From: Pratylenchus scribneri
Lineage: Eukaryota; Nematoda; Chromadorea; Rhabditida; Pratylenchidae
DNA length: 64,000 nt
Direction: 5' to 3'
NCBI GenBank assembly: GCA_030063045.1
Contig: JAQSEB010000161.1
Coordinates: 123,742 to 187,741, forward strand
Below the pieces are notes generated by a model, which saw only the letters and a program-made list of their open reading frames with translations, made no database searches and was not told the DNA's origin. Both the position numbers and the translations under genes were made by a program. The number at the start of each line of letters is the position of its first letter. Within the stretch, counting starts at the first letter, position 1. Below are positions 40,093 through 53,200 of this stretch, one piece after another.

Positions 40093-40872
40093 ATCCTTGG
40101 GGAAAGGTTTTAAACCATCAAACTTAGCCTGGATGAAAATAAATGAAAAAGATTAACCTTTTTTGTGGGCAAAGATCTTGGCTACTTTTTTTTTGTGTGA
40201 TCAATGCTTCAGGAAGAGAGTTGGTGCTTCTGGGGAGGCTAGCTGTGTGAACCCAATAAATTGTACCTTTCTATCCTTATACCTAGTAATGGATTGAAAA
40301 GAGATTTGTGAATGTGATGAATTTGAAGAGAGAAATTACAAAAATATTAGAAAATTTGAAAATTGACAAAATATTAAATAACAGAAATAAATTTTGAATA
40401 AATTAGAGAAAAAAAAATTATTTAAAGAATTGTGGTTGTTTGAATTGTGAATGTGATTGTCCTGGTAAATTGTATTCTTGCACATTGAGTTGCCGTTTGC
40501 CGACCACACATTGATTGTCCCATTGTTCATTTGGAGGCACATTGAATGGATTGAAGATCATTTATCTTGGAAAAGAAAATTGTGAAAGAATTTGAAAAAA
40601 AAAGGAACGCAAATTGGTTTGAATGACGAATGTTGATTATTTTGAGGCTTGGCTGTCCATTTGGAGCACATTGAGCACATTTGATCCATAATGATGCCAT
40701 TGGATGGGTTGAAGACCAATTAACTTGAAAAAGAAAAATTTAGAGAATGAATATAATAATAAAATGCAAAGTGGTTTTTGATGTCGGTACTGAACTGCCA
40801 CAGAACTGGGAAGAGTGATCGGAGGAGGGCAATACTGGATCTAAAATAAGAATGCCAATTGTTCCTCCAACA
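40093..40872 (-). other. Internal non-coding region with diverged duplication
   Basis: Holds two loosely similar stretches about 167 bp apart (around 40500-40600 and 40665-40765), both with cacattgaatgga/cattggatgggttgaag-type sequence. The 68-codon minus ORF at 40336-40542 ends in low-complexity hydrophobic sequence, and I do not support it as a gene. Confidence 0.35.
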
Positions 40873-41004
40873 TTAAACCGTCCATTGGTACAGTTGTGCC
40901 GTAAAATTAAAGTGAGATGAATTGAATTCGGTAAATTTTGGGTTTTGTTGTTCAGAATTATTTTGAAGGCATTGTCGCTTTTGATTTGGAGTCGGCTCTG
41001 CCAT
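40873..41004 (-). CDS. Small ORF (43 aa) after a splice-acceptor-like site
   Basis: Begins MAEPTPNQKRQC and ends with TAA at 40873. It is polar, rich in Gln and Asn, with no motif I recognise. The ATG lies 13 bases after AAAATTTCAG, a strong nematode 3' splice site, the same sequence that precedes the first gag ATG. It could be an accessory ORF translated from a spliced transcript, or a relic. Confidence 0.3.
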   Translation of the reverse strand: MAEPTPNQKRQCLQNNSEQQNPKFTEFNSSHFNFTAQLYQWTV

Positions 41005-41116
41005 TTTTTTGTGGTACCTGAAATTTTGAAATCTGGGAATTAGAAAAATTTAATTAATTTAATTATTTTTCGTTCATTTTATTTGACTTAATTCTCATAA
41101 AATTTTGTGTTATTGT

Positions 41117-41916
41117 TCAGTTTTTTCGTTTTTGCATTTCATCCAGTAATTGTTTTGTGATCAGTGTGGCCAATTCCTGAATGTCAATCGAATTTGCTTG
41201 GTGATCCTGGCTGGATGATTGATGATCAGATTCTTGCCAATTTCTAGGTTTGGAATAGCATTCATAAATTGTGTGTCCCTGCTTTCGACAGAAGGTGCAA
41301 TAAAAGTCTTCCGAACTGAGTTCGAAGGTACTCTCATCACTGTTAATTTGTTCCTCATCGTTTTGGCTACTTTGCATTGCGAATAATTGGGGTTCCTTTT
41401 TGCGTTGGGCCAGCATTGCTTCCACTTCCATAGACTTGGTCCTTGCGGTTTCAAAATCGCTTTGCGTTCCGGTCAATTTTACCAAAAATGCCACATTTTG
41501 GTCCATTTTTTCCATGAAAAGTTCGCAAAGCCTCTCGCGTCGTGCCGGAAAAGTCATGTGCGAGTATGCTTGGTCAACTAGGCTGCGCAATCTTTCGGAG
41601 AAATCGGCTATTGTTTCGCCATCTTCTTGTTTTATGGCTGCAATGGTAGTTCGGGCAACTTCCCGCTTTTGTGGTGAGTCTATTTTCGCAGTGAGAAATT
41701 TGAGTGCATTGGCCAAGGTCGATTTTTGCTCATCAGTAAGTTCGTCAAATAATTGTCTTGGATGTCCATCTAAAGCCAGCTTCAACCGCGCCACTTTTTC
41801 AACTTCGTTCATTTTGTTGCCAAAGCGTCGATGAAATCCTGAAATCTTTGTGACCAAACTGCAAAAGATTTGTGTGAATTGCTGGAATATGTATCGATGC
41901 TGTGATTGGAATTCAT
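41117..41916 (-). CDS. gag: Retrotransposon Gag with CCHC zinc knuckle, frame-broken near 5' end
   Basis: Gag forms the virus-like particle that packages the element's RNA. The main frame runs from 41857 to 41117, but its first 15 residues look like noise; Gag-like sequence starts at the second Met (41812). Visible features: a helical capsid-like part with AIKQEDGETIADFSERLRSL (Ty3-type gag signature region), then the zinc knuckle CTFCRKQGHTIYEC (CX2CX4HX4C), then a Gln-rich tail. Upstream, ATG 41916 opens a 35-codon frame containing FAVWSQRFQDFIDA, the expected start of the capsid domain, which stops at 41809-41811, overlapping ATG 41812 by the sequence AAAATGA. A -1 shift, or one lost base in the A-run, would link the two. 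The upstream ATG follows AAAATTTCAG. About 270 residues in all, short for a full Gag. Confidence 0.8.
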
Positions 41917-41927
41917 TTTCAAGCCTG

Positions 41928-43235
41928 AAATTTTACTTTTTAATATAAATTGGAAATTAGGTTGAATAAAACTAGCGTCCTAATTAGGTACGCTTCGTTC
42001 GCTTTATTAAAAATTTAATATTTGGTTTAAAAAAATTTTGAAATTTTATTTTTGGAAATTTAAACCCACCTTTCCACTTGTTCGCTTTCTGTCCCAAGAT
42101 GACTGCACAATTTGTGGTCGTTTCCAATGGGTCCTGTTCACTTTTGATGGCCCAAGGCAATTGTTTTTGTCCCACACTGTCCAACTGTGCCCAATGGATG
42201 ATTTACAGCCAGCCACCAACTTGCAAATGTCCTTTGATTGTTCTGAAAATATTCAAATTAAATAATGTAATGGTAGTTTTGGGATCCGAAGAAGATGTGG
42301 CGAATTGGTTTACCTCTCTGAATTGGGCCTTGGATTGTAGAAATTGGCCAAAAATTAATGTTAAAAACTTTTGCTTTTCTAAAAAGAATGAAAATTAAAC
42401 ATCGAAAAATATTTGAAAAGAAAAAGGCGAAAATGGATATGATTGAAAATGTAAAGTGAATGGCGGCGCATAAATCTTTTGAGTCCATTAATGTTTGAGG
42501 TTGATTGTCTTATGTCTTTTCCATCTTTTTACAAAATGTTTGAAAATTGTGAAATTCTTTTGAAACGGAAGGAAAAATGCCGGAAGAATCGCTTAAAGCG
42601 TGAGAATCTTTTTCCATTTTCCCATTTGCTTATTCCCATTAGGTTCTTTGAGAATCCGAGCTTTTCCGGAGGAGCAGAATGCCTGAGAATGGACCTCTTG
42701 ATCGGATGGTCCCTTCTCAATCCTTTACAATTTCCGCTCCTTTACGGAAAAGTGGGAGAATGAATGGAGACAAAAAGGGAATTGGATGATTGGTTAAGAC
42801 CGATGAGACAATGTAAAAGCTCCGGAATTGGCCTAATGGAAGGAAAATGTAAGAAAAGGCTTGCCTTTTTTTTTACTTTGGAATGTGGACTTTGCTTTCT
42901 AGCCTTTGATGAAAAATGTCAAAATTGTACAATTTTTGGTTAATTTTTGAGGAAGGGAAATTGGGGCAAGGTAAGGCTGAATTGACCAGTCCTTTACTTA
43001 CTTTTTGGATAGAGTGAAGTTTAATTATTTAATATTATTTTTGAAGGGTGGGATGGGTTGAGAGAATATGGAAAAAATATCTCCTTTTTAGGGTAGATTT
43101 ATTCCTTTTGTAGTCAACTTGAGATTAATGAATTGGTTAATTTTTGTTGTTGAAGTATTAATTTAATTTTGGAATGTTTTGCCCTAATTAGGGTCAATTT
43201 ACTCCGTTTATTTGATGAAATTTGGTATAAACACC
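41928..43235 (-). other. 5' internal leader region, no gene supported
   Basis: On the minus strand this lies between the tandem-repeat leader and gag. Several overlapping ORFs of 60-106 codons occur on both strands, but none shows a domain and most contradict one another. No pol remnant was recognised. Confidence 0.4.
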
Positions 43236-43745
43236 AGGTAAAATATGCGCCAAAGAAATGCGAGGCATATGGAGGAAATGCGCTAGAGAAGGGCATATGG
43301 TAAGAAATGCACGGCATGTAGGAAGAAATGCGCCAGAATGGGCATATGGTGAGGAAATGCGCGGCATATGATAAATGGGCCGAAAATAGGCATAAAAGAG
43401 GGCTTTGCGCCGGAAAATTACATGCGAGAGGGCTTTGCGCCGAAAAAATGCATGATAAATAAAAGTGCGCCAAATGAGAGTGCATGCCAAAAGAAAATGC
43501 GCCAAAAAATGCATGCGAAAGAGAGAAATGAGCCAAGAAAATGCATGCTAAATGAAAGAGCGCCAAAATAAAAGAAAGATTGGTCGGCCGACCGAAGAAA
43601 GATGAGCACAAATGAATGAGGCGCAAAAATTAATAGAAAAGGGCGCAAATAAATTGAGGCGCAAAGAAGATGTGGCAAAAATGAAGGGCGCAAAGAAAGG
43701 CGCAAAAATGAACGCGATATGGAAAATGGCGCAAATAAAAATGGC
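43236..43745. repeat. Degenerate tandem repeat in the element's leader
   Basis: Loose units containing gcgcc, aaatgc and gcatatgg recur every 22-27 bases (dimers of about 50) from 43236 to 43380, then as gcgccaaaa/atgcatg units to about 43745. It sits between the PBS and gag, where packaging signals lie in other LTR elements. The resulting 170-codon minus ORF (43114-43626) is a repeat artefact with periodic Phe, Ala and His. Confidence 0.6.
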
Positions 43746-43754
43746 CAAAGGGAA

Positions 43755-43774
43755 GACTCCATTCGGTGCTACCA
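43755..43774 (-). promoter_or_regulatory. Primer-binding site (tRNA-complementary)
   Basis: The minus strand reads TGGTAGCACCGAATGGAGTC directly after the 5' LTR. Its complement GACTCCATTCGGTGCTACCA looks like a tRNA 3' end: T-loop end GACT, T-stem half CCATT, acceptor strand CGGTGCT, discriminator A, CCA. I cannot name the tRNA. The first T coincides with the last LTR base. Confidence 0.75.
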
Positions 43775-44277
43775 GTAAACGATTCTACTGGCCAAGTAGA
43801 ACGTTCTTATGCGGAATGAGATTTGGGGAATTTGGGAAAGGATTTGGGAATGGGAAATGCCGATTGAAATGGCCAAGGGGAATGAGTGCGTCCACTCAAT
43901 TGTTGATGAAAATGCCCCAGCCCTTCCCCAAACCCAATTCGTCCCAAAAGATGGTCAAGAATGGATGTTTATTTATTCATTAATTCCGCATGAAAATGGC
44001 AGTGGATGGAAAAACGATGCTGGGAGTCAAATCCAAGAATGGTGGTAGAAAGGCGAGAATAAAGGGGATAAAGTTGGATTAAATAAGCCGGGGCGATTCA
44101 ACATAAAAGGGGAAGTGGGAATGGTCGGGATTGAGATTGAAAGGAGAAGTCCAAAGTAGGGGAGGATGAGTAGAGGGGAAATGAGGATGGGAAGGATGAA
44201 TGGAAAATGAGTGGGCAAAGGTTGAAAGGGGGAATTGATTGGGCCACTAGAGCTAACCAAACCCTGGAATCATCACA
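43774..44277 (-). repeat. 5' LTR (504 bp)
   Basis: Same sequence as 39143-39646. On the minus strand it starts TGTGATGATTCCAGGG; promoter and polyadenylation signals should lie here, but I cannot place them with confidence. Confidence 0.92.
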
Positions 44278-47200
44278 TTGATTTTTCATGAATTTTTAAA
44301 TATATAATAGCCATATATGGGGTATTTAAGGGGTATGAAACATTTTATGACCTAGGTTTTGAACTTTTTGGAATTTTTTTATATCCATCGTATTCTCCAT
44401 CAAATTCTACAGGCGAACGTCACTTTATTTTTATTCAATTCCTAAATATTGATTTTTTTATGAATTTTTAAATATATAATAGCCATATATGAGGTATTTA
44501 AGGGGTATGAAACATTTTATGGCCTAGATTTTGAACTTTTTGCAATTTTTTTATATCCATCGTATTCTCCATCAAATTCTACAGGCGAACGTCACTTTAT
44601 TTTTATTCAATTCCTAAATATTGATTTTTTTATGAATTTTTAAATATATAAAAGCCATATATGGGGTATTTAAGGGGTGTGAAACATTTTATGACCTAGG
44701 TTTTGAACTTTTTGGAATTTTTTTATATCCATCGTATTCTCCATCAAATTCTACAGGCGAACGTCACTTTATTTTTATTCAATTCCTAAATATTGATTTT
44801 TTTATGAATTTTTAAATATATAAAAGCCATATATGGGGTATTTAAGGGGTATGAAACATTTTATGACCTAGGTTTTGAACTTTTTGGAATTTTTTTATAT
44901 CCATCGTATTCTCCATCAAATTCTACAGGCGAATGTCAGTTTATTTTTATTCAATTCATCCATATTGATTTTTCATGAATTTTTAAATATATAAAAGCCA
45001 TATATGGGGTATTTAAGGGGTATGAAACATTTTATGACCTAGGTTTTGAACTTTTTGGAATTTTTTTATATCCATCGTATTCTCCATCAAATTCTACAGG
45101 CGAACGTCACTTTATTTTTATTCAATTCATCCATATTGATTTTTCATGAATTTTTAAATATATAATAGCCATATATGGGGTATTTAAGGGGTATGAAACA
45201 TTTTATGACCTAGGTTTTGAACTTTTTGGAATTTTTTTATATCCATCGTATTCTCCATCAAATTCTACAGGCGAACGTCAGTTTATTTTTATTCAATTCA
45301 TCCATATTGATTTTTCATGAATTTTTAAATATATAATAGCCATATATGGGGTATTTAACGGGTATGAAACATTTTATGACCTAGGTTTTGAACTTTTTGG
45401 AATTTTTTTATATCCATCGTATTCTCCATCAAATTCTACAGGCGAACGTCAGTTTATTTTTATTCAATTCATCCATATTGATTTTTCATGAATTTTTAAA
45501 TATATAATAGCCATATATGGGGTATTTAAGGTGTATGAAACATTTTATGACCTAGGTTTTGAACTTTTTGGAATTTTTTTATTTCCATCGTTTTCTCCAT
45601 CAAATTCTACAGGCGAACGTCAGTTTATTTTTATTCAATTCATCCATATTGATTTTTCATGAATTTTTAAATATATAATAGCCATATATGGGGTATTTAA
45701 GGGGTATGAAACATTTTATGACCTAGGTTTTGAACTTTTTGGAATTTTTTTATATCCATCGTATTCTCCATCAAATTCTACAGGCGAATGTCAGTTTATT
45801 TTTATTCAATTCATCCATATTGATTTTTCATGAATTTTTAAATATATAATAGCCATATTTGGGGTATTTAAGGGGTATGAAACATTTTATGACCTAGGTT
45901 TTGAACTTTTTGGAATTTTTTTATATCCATCGTATTCTCCATCAAATTCTACAGGCGAACATCAGTTTATTTTTATTCAATTCATCCATATTGATTTTTC
46001 ATGAATTTTTAAATATATAATAGCCATATATGGGGTATTTAAGGGGTATGAAACATTTTATGACCTAGGTTTTGAACTTTTTGGAATTTTTTTATATCCA
46101 TCGTATTCTCCATCAAATTCTACAGGCGAACATCAGTTTATTTTTATTCAATTCATCCATATTGATTTTTCATGAATTTTTAAATATATAATAGCCATAT
46201 ATGGGGTATTTAAGGGGTATGAAACATTTTATGACCTAGGTTTTGAACTTTTTGGAATTTTTTTTTTTCCATCGTATTCTCCATCAAATTCTACAGGCGA
46301 ACATCAGTTTATTTTTATTCAATTCATCCATATTGATTTTTCATGAATTTTTAAATATATAATAGCCATATATGGGGTATTTAAGGGGTATGAAACATTT
46401 TATGACCTAGGTTTTGAACTTTTTGGAATTTTTTTATTTCCATCGTATTCTCCATCAAATTCTACAGGCGAACGTCAGTTTATTTTTATTCAATTCATCC
46501 ATATTGATTTTTCATGAATTTTTAAATATATAATAGCCATATATGGGGTATTTAAGGGGTATGAAACATTTTATGACCTAGGTTTTGAACTTTTTGGAAT
46601 TTTTTTTTTCCATCGTATTCTCCATCAAATTCTACAGGCGAACGTCAGTTTATTTTTATTCAATTCATCCATATTGATTTTTCATGAATTTTTAAATATA
46701 TAATAGCCATATATGGGGTATTTAAGGGGTATGAAACATTTTATGACCTAGGTTTTGAACTTTTTGGAATTTTTTTATTTCCATCGTATTCTCCATCAAA
46801 TTCTACAGGCGAACATCAGTTTATTTTTATTCAATTCATCCATATTGATTTTTCATAAATTTTTGAATATATTATATCTATATATGGGGTATTTAAGGGG
46901 TATGTAACATTTTATGACCTAGGTTTTGAACTTTTTGGAATTTTTTTATTTCCATCGTATTCTCCATCAAATTCTACAGGCGAACGTCAGTTTATTTTTA
47001 TTCAATTCATCCATATTGATTTTTCATGAATTTTTAAATATATAATAGCCATATATGGGGTATCTAAGGGGTATGAAACATTTTATGACCTAGGTTTTGA
47101 ACTTTTTGGAATTTTTTTATATCCATCGTTTTCTCCATCAAATTCTACAGGCGAACGTCAGTTTATTTTTATTCAATTCATCCATATTGATTTTTCATGA

Positions 47201-50200
47201 ATTTTTAAATATATAATAGCCATATATGGGGTATCTAAGGGGTATGAAACATTTTATGACCTAGGTTTTGAACTTTTTGGAATTTTTTTATTTCCATCGT
47301 TTTCTCCATCAAATTCTACAGGCGAACGTCAGTTTATTTTTATTCAATTCATCCATATTGATTTTTCATGAATTTTTAAATATATAATAGCCATATATGG
47401 GGTATCTAAGGGGTATGAAACATTTTATGACCTAGGTTTTGAACTTTTTGGAATTTTTTTATTTCCATCGTTTTCTCCATCAAATTCTACAGGCGAACGT
47501 CAGTTTATTTTTATTCAATTCATCCATATTGATTTTTCATGAATTTTTAAATATATAATAGCCATATATGGGGTATTTAAGGGGTATGAAACATTTTATG
47601 ACCTAGGTTTTGAACTTTTTGGAATTTTTTTATATCCATCGTATTCTCCATCAAATTCTACAGGCGAATGTCAGTTTATTTTTATTCAATTCATCTATAT
47701 TGATTTTTCATGAATTTTTAAATATATAATAGCCATATATGGGGTATTTAAGGGGTATGAAACATTTTATGACCTAGGTTTTGAACTTTTTGGAATTTTT
47801 TTATTTCCATCGTATTCTCCATCAAATTCTACAGGCGAACGTCACTTTATTTTTATTCAATTCATCCATATTGATTTTTCATGAATTTTTAAATATATAA
47901 TAGCCATATATGGGGTATTTAAGGGGTATGAAACATTTTATGACCTGGGTTTTGAACTTTTTGGAATTTTTTTATTTCCATCGTATTCTCCATCAAATTC
48001 TACAGGCGAACGTCACTTTATTTTTATTCAATTCATCCATATTGATTTTTCATGAATTTTTAAATATATAATAGCCATATATGGGGTATTTAAGGGGTAT
48101 GAAACATTTTATGACCTAGGTTTTGAACTTTTTGGAATTTTTTTATATCCATCGTATTCTCCATCAAATTCTACAGGCGAACGTCAGTTTATTTTTATTC
48201 AATTCATCCATATTGATTTTTCATGAATTTTTAAATATATAATAGCCATATATGGGGTATTTAAGGGGTATGAAACATTTTATGACCTAGGTTTTGAACT
48301 TTTTGGAATTTTTTTATTTCCATCGTATTCTCCATCAAATTCTACAGGCGAACGTCAGTTTATTTTTATTCAATTCATCCATATTGATTTTTCATGAATT
48401 TTTAAATATATAATAGCCATATATGGGGTATTTAAGGGGTATGAAACATTTTATGACCTAGGTTTTGAACTTTTTGGAATTTTTTTATTTCCATCGTTTT
48501 CTCCATCAAATTCTACAGGCGAACGTCAGTTTATTTTTATTCAATTCATCCATATTGATTTTTCATGAATTTTTAAATATATAATAGCCATATATGGGGT
48601 ATTTAAGGGGTATGAAACATTTTATGACCTAGGTTTTGAACTTTTTGGAATTTTTTTATTTCCATCGTTTTCTCCATCAAATTCTACAGGCGAACGTCAG
48701 TTTATTTTTATTCAATTCATCCATATTGATTTTTCATGAATTTTTAAATATATAATAGCCATATATGGGGTATTTAAGGGGTATGAAACATTTTATGACC
48801 TGGGTTTTGAACTTTTTGGAATTTTTTTATATCCATCGTATTCTCCATCAAATTCTACAGGCGAACGTCAGTTTATTTTTATTCAATTCATCCATATTGA
48901 TTTTTCATGAATTTTTAAATATATAATAGCCATATATGGGGTATTTAAGGGGTATGAAACATTTTATGACCTAGGTTTTGAACTTTTTGGAATTTTTTTA
49001 TATCCATCGTTTTCTCCATCAAATTCTACAGGCGAACGTCAGTTTATTTTTATTCAATTCATCCATATTGATTTTTCATGAATTTTTAAATATATAATAG
49101 CCATATATGGGGTATCTAAGGGGTATGAAACATTTTATGACCTAGGTTTTGAACTTTTTGGAATTTTTTTATTTCCATCGTTTTCTCCATCAAATTCTAC
49201 AGGCGAACGTCAGTTTATTTTTATTCAATTCATCCATATTGATTTTTCATGAATTTTTAAATATATAATAGCCATATATGGGGTATTTAAGGGGTATGAA
49301 ACATTTTATGACCTAGGTTTTGAACTTTTTGGAATTTTTTTATTTCCATCGTTTTCTCCATCAAATTCTACAGGCGAACGTCAGTTTATTTTTATTCAAT
49401 TCATCCATATTGATTTTTCATGAATTTTTAAATATATAATAGCCATATATGGGGTATTTAAGGGGTATGAAACATTTTATGACCTAGGTTTTGAACTTTT
49501 TGGAATTTTTTTATATCCATCGTATTCTCCATCAAATTCTACAGGCGAATGTCAGTTTATTTTTATTCAATTCATCCATATTGATTTTTCATGAATTTTT
49601 AAATATATAATAGCCATATATGGGGTATTTAAGGGGTATGAAACATTTTATGACCTAGGTTTTGAACTTTTTGGAATTTTTTTATTTCCATCGTTTTCTC
49701 CATCAAATTCTACAGGCGAACGTCAGTTTATTTTTATTCAATTCATCCATATTGATTTTTCATGAATTTTTAAATATATAATAGCCATATATGGGGTATT
49801 TAAGGGGTATGAAACATTTTATGACCTAGGTTTTGAACTTTTTGGAATTTTTTTATTTCCATCGTTTTCTCCATCAAATTCTACAGGCGAACGTCAGTTT
49901 ATTTTTATTCAATTCATCCATATTGATTTTTCATGAATTTTTAAATATATAATAGCCATATATGGGGTATTTAAGGGGTATGAAACATTTTATGACCTGG
50001 GTTTTGAACTTTTTGGAATTTTTTTATATCCATCGTATTCTCCATCAAATTCTACAGGCGAACGTCAGTTTATTTTTATTCAATTCATCCATATTGATTT
50101 TTCATGAATTTTTAAATATATAATAGCCATATATGGGGTATTTAAGGGGTATGAAACATTTTATGACCTAGGTTTTGAACTTTTTGGAATTTTTTTATAT

Positions 50201-53200
50201 CCATCGTTTTCTCCATCAAATTCTACAGGCGAACGTCAGTTTATTTTTATTCAATTCATCCATATTGATTTTTCATGAATTTTTAAATATATAATAGCCA
50301 TATATGGGGTATCTAAGGGGTATGAAACATTTTATGACCTAGGTTTTGAACTTTTTGGAATTTTTTTATTTCCATCGTTTTCTCCATCAAATTCTACAGG
50401 CGAACGTCAGTTTATTTTTATTCAATTCATCCATATTGATTTTTCATGAATTTTTAAATATATAATAGCCATATATGGGGTATTTAAGGGGTATGAAACA
50501 TTTTATGACCTAGGTTTTGAACTTTTTGGAATTTTTTTATTTCCATCGTTTTCTCCATCAAATTCTACAGGCGAACGTCAGTTTATTTTTATTCAATTCA
50601 TCCATATTGATTTTTCATGAATTTTTAAATATATAATAGCCATATATGGGGTATTTAAGGGGTATGAAACATTTTATGACCTAGGTTTTGAACTTTTTGG
50701 AATTTTTTTATATCCATCGTATTCTCCATCAAATTCTACAGGCGAATGTCAGTTTATTTTTATTCAATTCATCCATATTGATTTTTCATGAATTTTTAAA
50801 TATATAATAGCCATATATGGGGTATTTAAGGGGTATGAAACATTTTATGACCTAGGTTTTGAACTTTTTGGAATTTTTTTATTTCCATCGTATTCTCCAT
50901 CAAATTCTACAGGCGAACGTCACTTTATTTTTATTCAATTCATCCATATTGATTTTTCATGAATTTTTAAATATATAATAGCCATATATGGGGTATTTAA
51001 GGGGTATGAAACATTTTATGACCTGGGTTTTGAACTTTTTGGAATTTTTTTATTTCCATCGTATTCTCCATCAAATTCTACAGGCGAACGTCACTTTATT
51101 TTTATTCAATTCATCCATATTGATTTTTCATGAATTTTTAAATATATAATAGCCATATATGGGGTATTTAAGGGGTATGAAACATTTTATGACCTAGGTT
51201 TTGAACTTTTTGGAATTTTTTTATATCCATCGTATTCTCCATCAAATTCTACAGGCGAACGTCAGTTTATTTTTATTCAATTCATCCATATTGATTTTTC
51301 ATGAATTTTTAAATATATAATAGCCATATATGGGGTATTTAAGGGGTATGAAACATTTTATGACCTAGGTTTTGAACTTTTTGGAATTTTTTTATTTCCA
51401 TCGTATTCTCCATCAAATTCTACAGGCGAACGTCAGTTTATTTTTATTCAATTCATCCATATTGATTTTTCATGAATTTTTAAATATATAATAGCCATAT
51501 ATGGGGTATTTAAGGGGTATGAAACATTTTATGACCTAGGTTTTGAACTTTTTGGAATTTTTTTATTTCCATCGTTTTCTCCATCAAATTCTACAGGCGA
51601 ACGTCAGTTTATTTTTATTCAATTCATCCATATTGATTTTTCATGAATTTTTAAATATATAATAGCCATATATGGGGTATTTAAGGGGTATGAAACATTT
51701 TATGACCTAGGTTTTGAACTTTTTGGAATTTTTTTATTTCCATCGTTTTCTCCATCAAATTCTACAGGCGAACGTCAGTTTATTTTTATTCAATTCATCC
51801 ATATTGATTTTTCATGAATTTTTAAATATATAATAGCCATATATGGGGTATTTAAGGGGTATGAAACATTTTATGACCTGGGTTTTGAACTTTTTGGAAT
51901 TTTTTTATATCCATCGTATTCTCCATCAAATTCTACAGGCGAACGTCAGTTTATTTTTATTCAATTCATCCATATTGATTTTTCATGAATTTTTAAATAT
52001 ATAATAGCCATATATGGGGTATTTAAGGGGTATGAAACATTTTATGACCTGAGTTTTGAACTTTTTGGAATTTTTTTATATCCATCGTATTCTCCATCAA
52101 ATTCTACAGGCGAATGTCAGTTTATTTTTATTCAATTCATCCATATTGATTTTTCATGAATTTTTAAATATATAATAGCCATATATGGGGTATTTAAGGG
52201 GTATGAAACATTTTATGACCTAGGTTTTGAACTTTTTGGAATTTTTTTATATCCATCGTATTCTCCATCAAATTCTACAGGCGAATGTCAGTTTATTTTT
52301 ATTCAATTCATCCATATTGATTTTTCATGAATTTTTAAATATATAATAGCCATATATGGGGTATTTAAGGGGTATGAAACATTTTATGACCTAGGTTTTG
52401 AACTTTTTGGAATTTTTTTATTTCCATCGTTTTCTCCATCAAATTCTACAGGCGAACGTCAGTTTATTTTTATTCAATTCATCCATATTGATTTTTCATG
52501 AATTTTTAAATATATAATAGCCATATATGGGGTATTTAAGGGGTATGAAACATTTTATGACCTAGGTTTTGAACTTTTTGGAATTTTTTTATTTCCATCG
52601 TTTTCTCCATCAAATTCTACAGGCGAACGTCAGTTTATTTTTATTCAATTCATCCATATTGATTTTTCATGAATTTTTAAATATATAATAGCCATATATG
52701 GGGTATTTAAGGGGTATGAAACATTTTATGAACTGAGTTTTGATCTTTTTGGAATTTTTTTATTTCCATCGTTTTCTCCATCAAATTCTACAGGCGAACG
52801 TCAGTTTATTTTTATTCAATTCATCCATATTGATTTTTCATGAATTTTTAAATATATAATAGCCATATATGGGGTATTTAAGGGGTATGAAACATTTTAT
52901 GACCTGAGTTTTGATCTTTTTGGAATTTTTTTATTTCCATCGTTTTCTCCATCAAATTCTACAGGCGAACGTCAGTTTATTTTTATTCAATTCATCCATA
53001 TTGATTTTTCATGAATTTTTAAATATATAATAGCCATATATGGGGTATTTAAGGGGTATGAAACATTTTATGACCTAGGTTTTGAACTTTTTGGAATTTT
53101 TTTATTTCCATCGTTTTCTCCATCAAATTCTACAGGCGAACGTCAGTTTATTTTTATTCAATTCATCCATATTGATTTTTCATGAATTTTTAAATATATA

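Larger units (their letters stand above)
39143..44277 (-). mobile_element. Gag-only LTR retrotransposon inserted in the satellite (5135 bp)
   Basis: Identical 504-bp direct repeats bound a 4127-bp interior, flanked by a 4-bp TTGA duplication cut from a satellite monomer. Read on the minus strand: LTR starting TGTGATGATT and ending GTTTACT, tRNA-type PBS TGGTAGCACCGAATGGAG at once after it, a Gag-like ORF, then PPT AGGTGGGGCG directly before the 3' LTR. No pol signature (YxDD, DxG protease, DDE integrase) appears in any listed frame, and only about 1.5 kb lies between gag and the 3' LTR. So it is best described as a non-autonomous Gag-bearing element, probably Ty3-like or BEL-like by Gag and the 4-bp duplication. 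Identical LTRs mean a recent insertion or recent gene conversion. Confidence 0.9.

Noticed and set aside
43114..43762. 170-codon and overlapping minus-strand ORFs with many Phe, Ala and His
   Set aside because: Periodic composition follows from the degenerate gcgccaaa tandem repeat, and several frames are open at once.
39143..44277. Full-length autonomous retrovirus-like element
   Set aside because: There is no space or signature for pol or env: only about 1.5 kb, mostly non-coding, separates gag from the 3' LTR.
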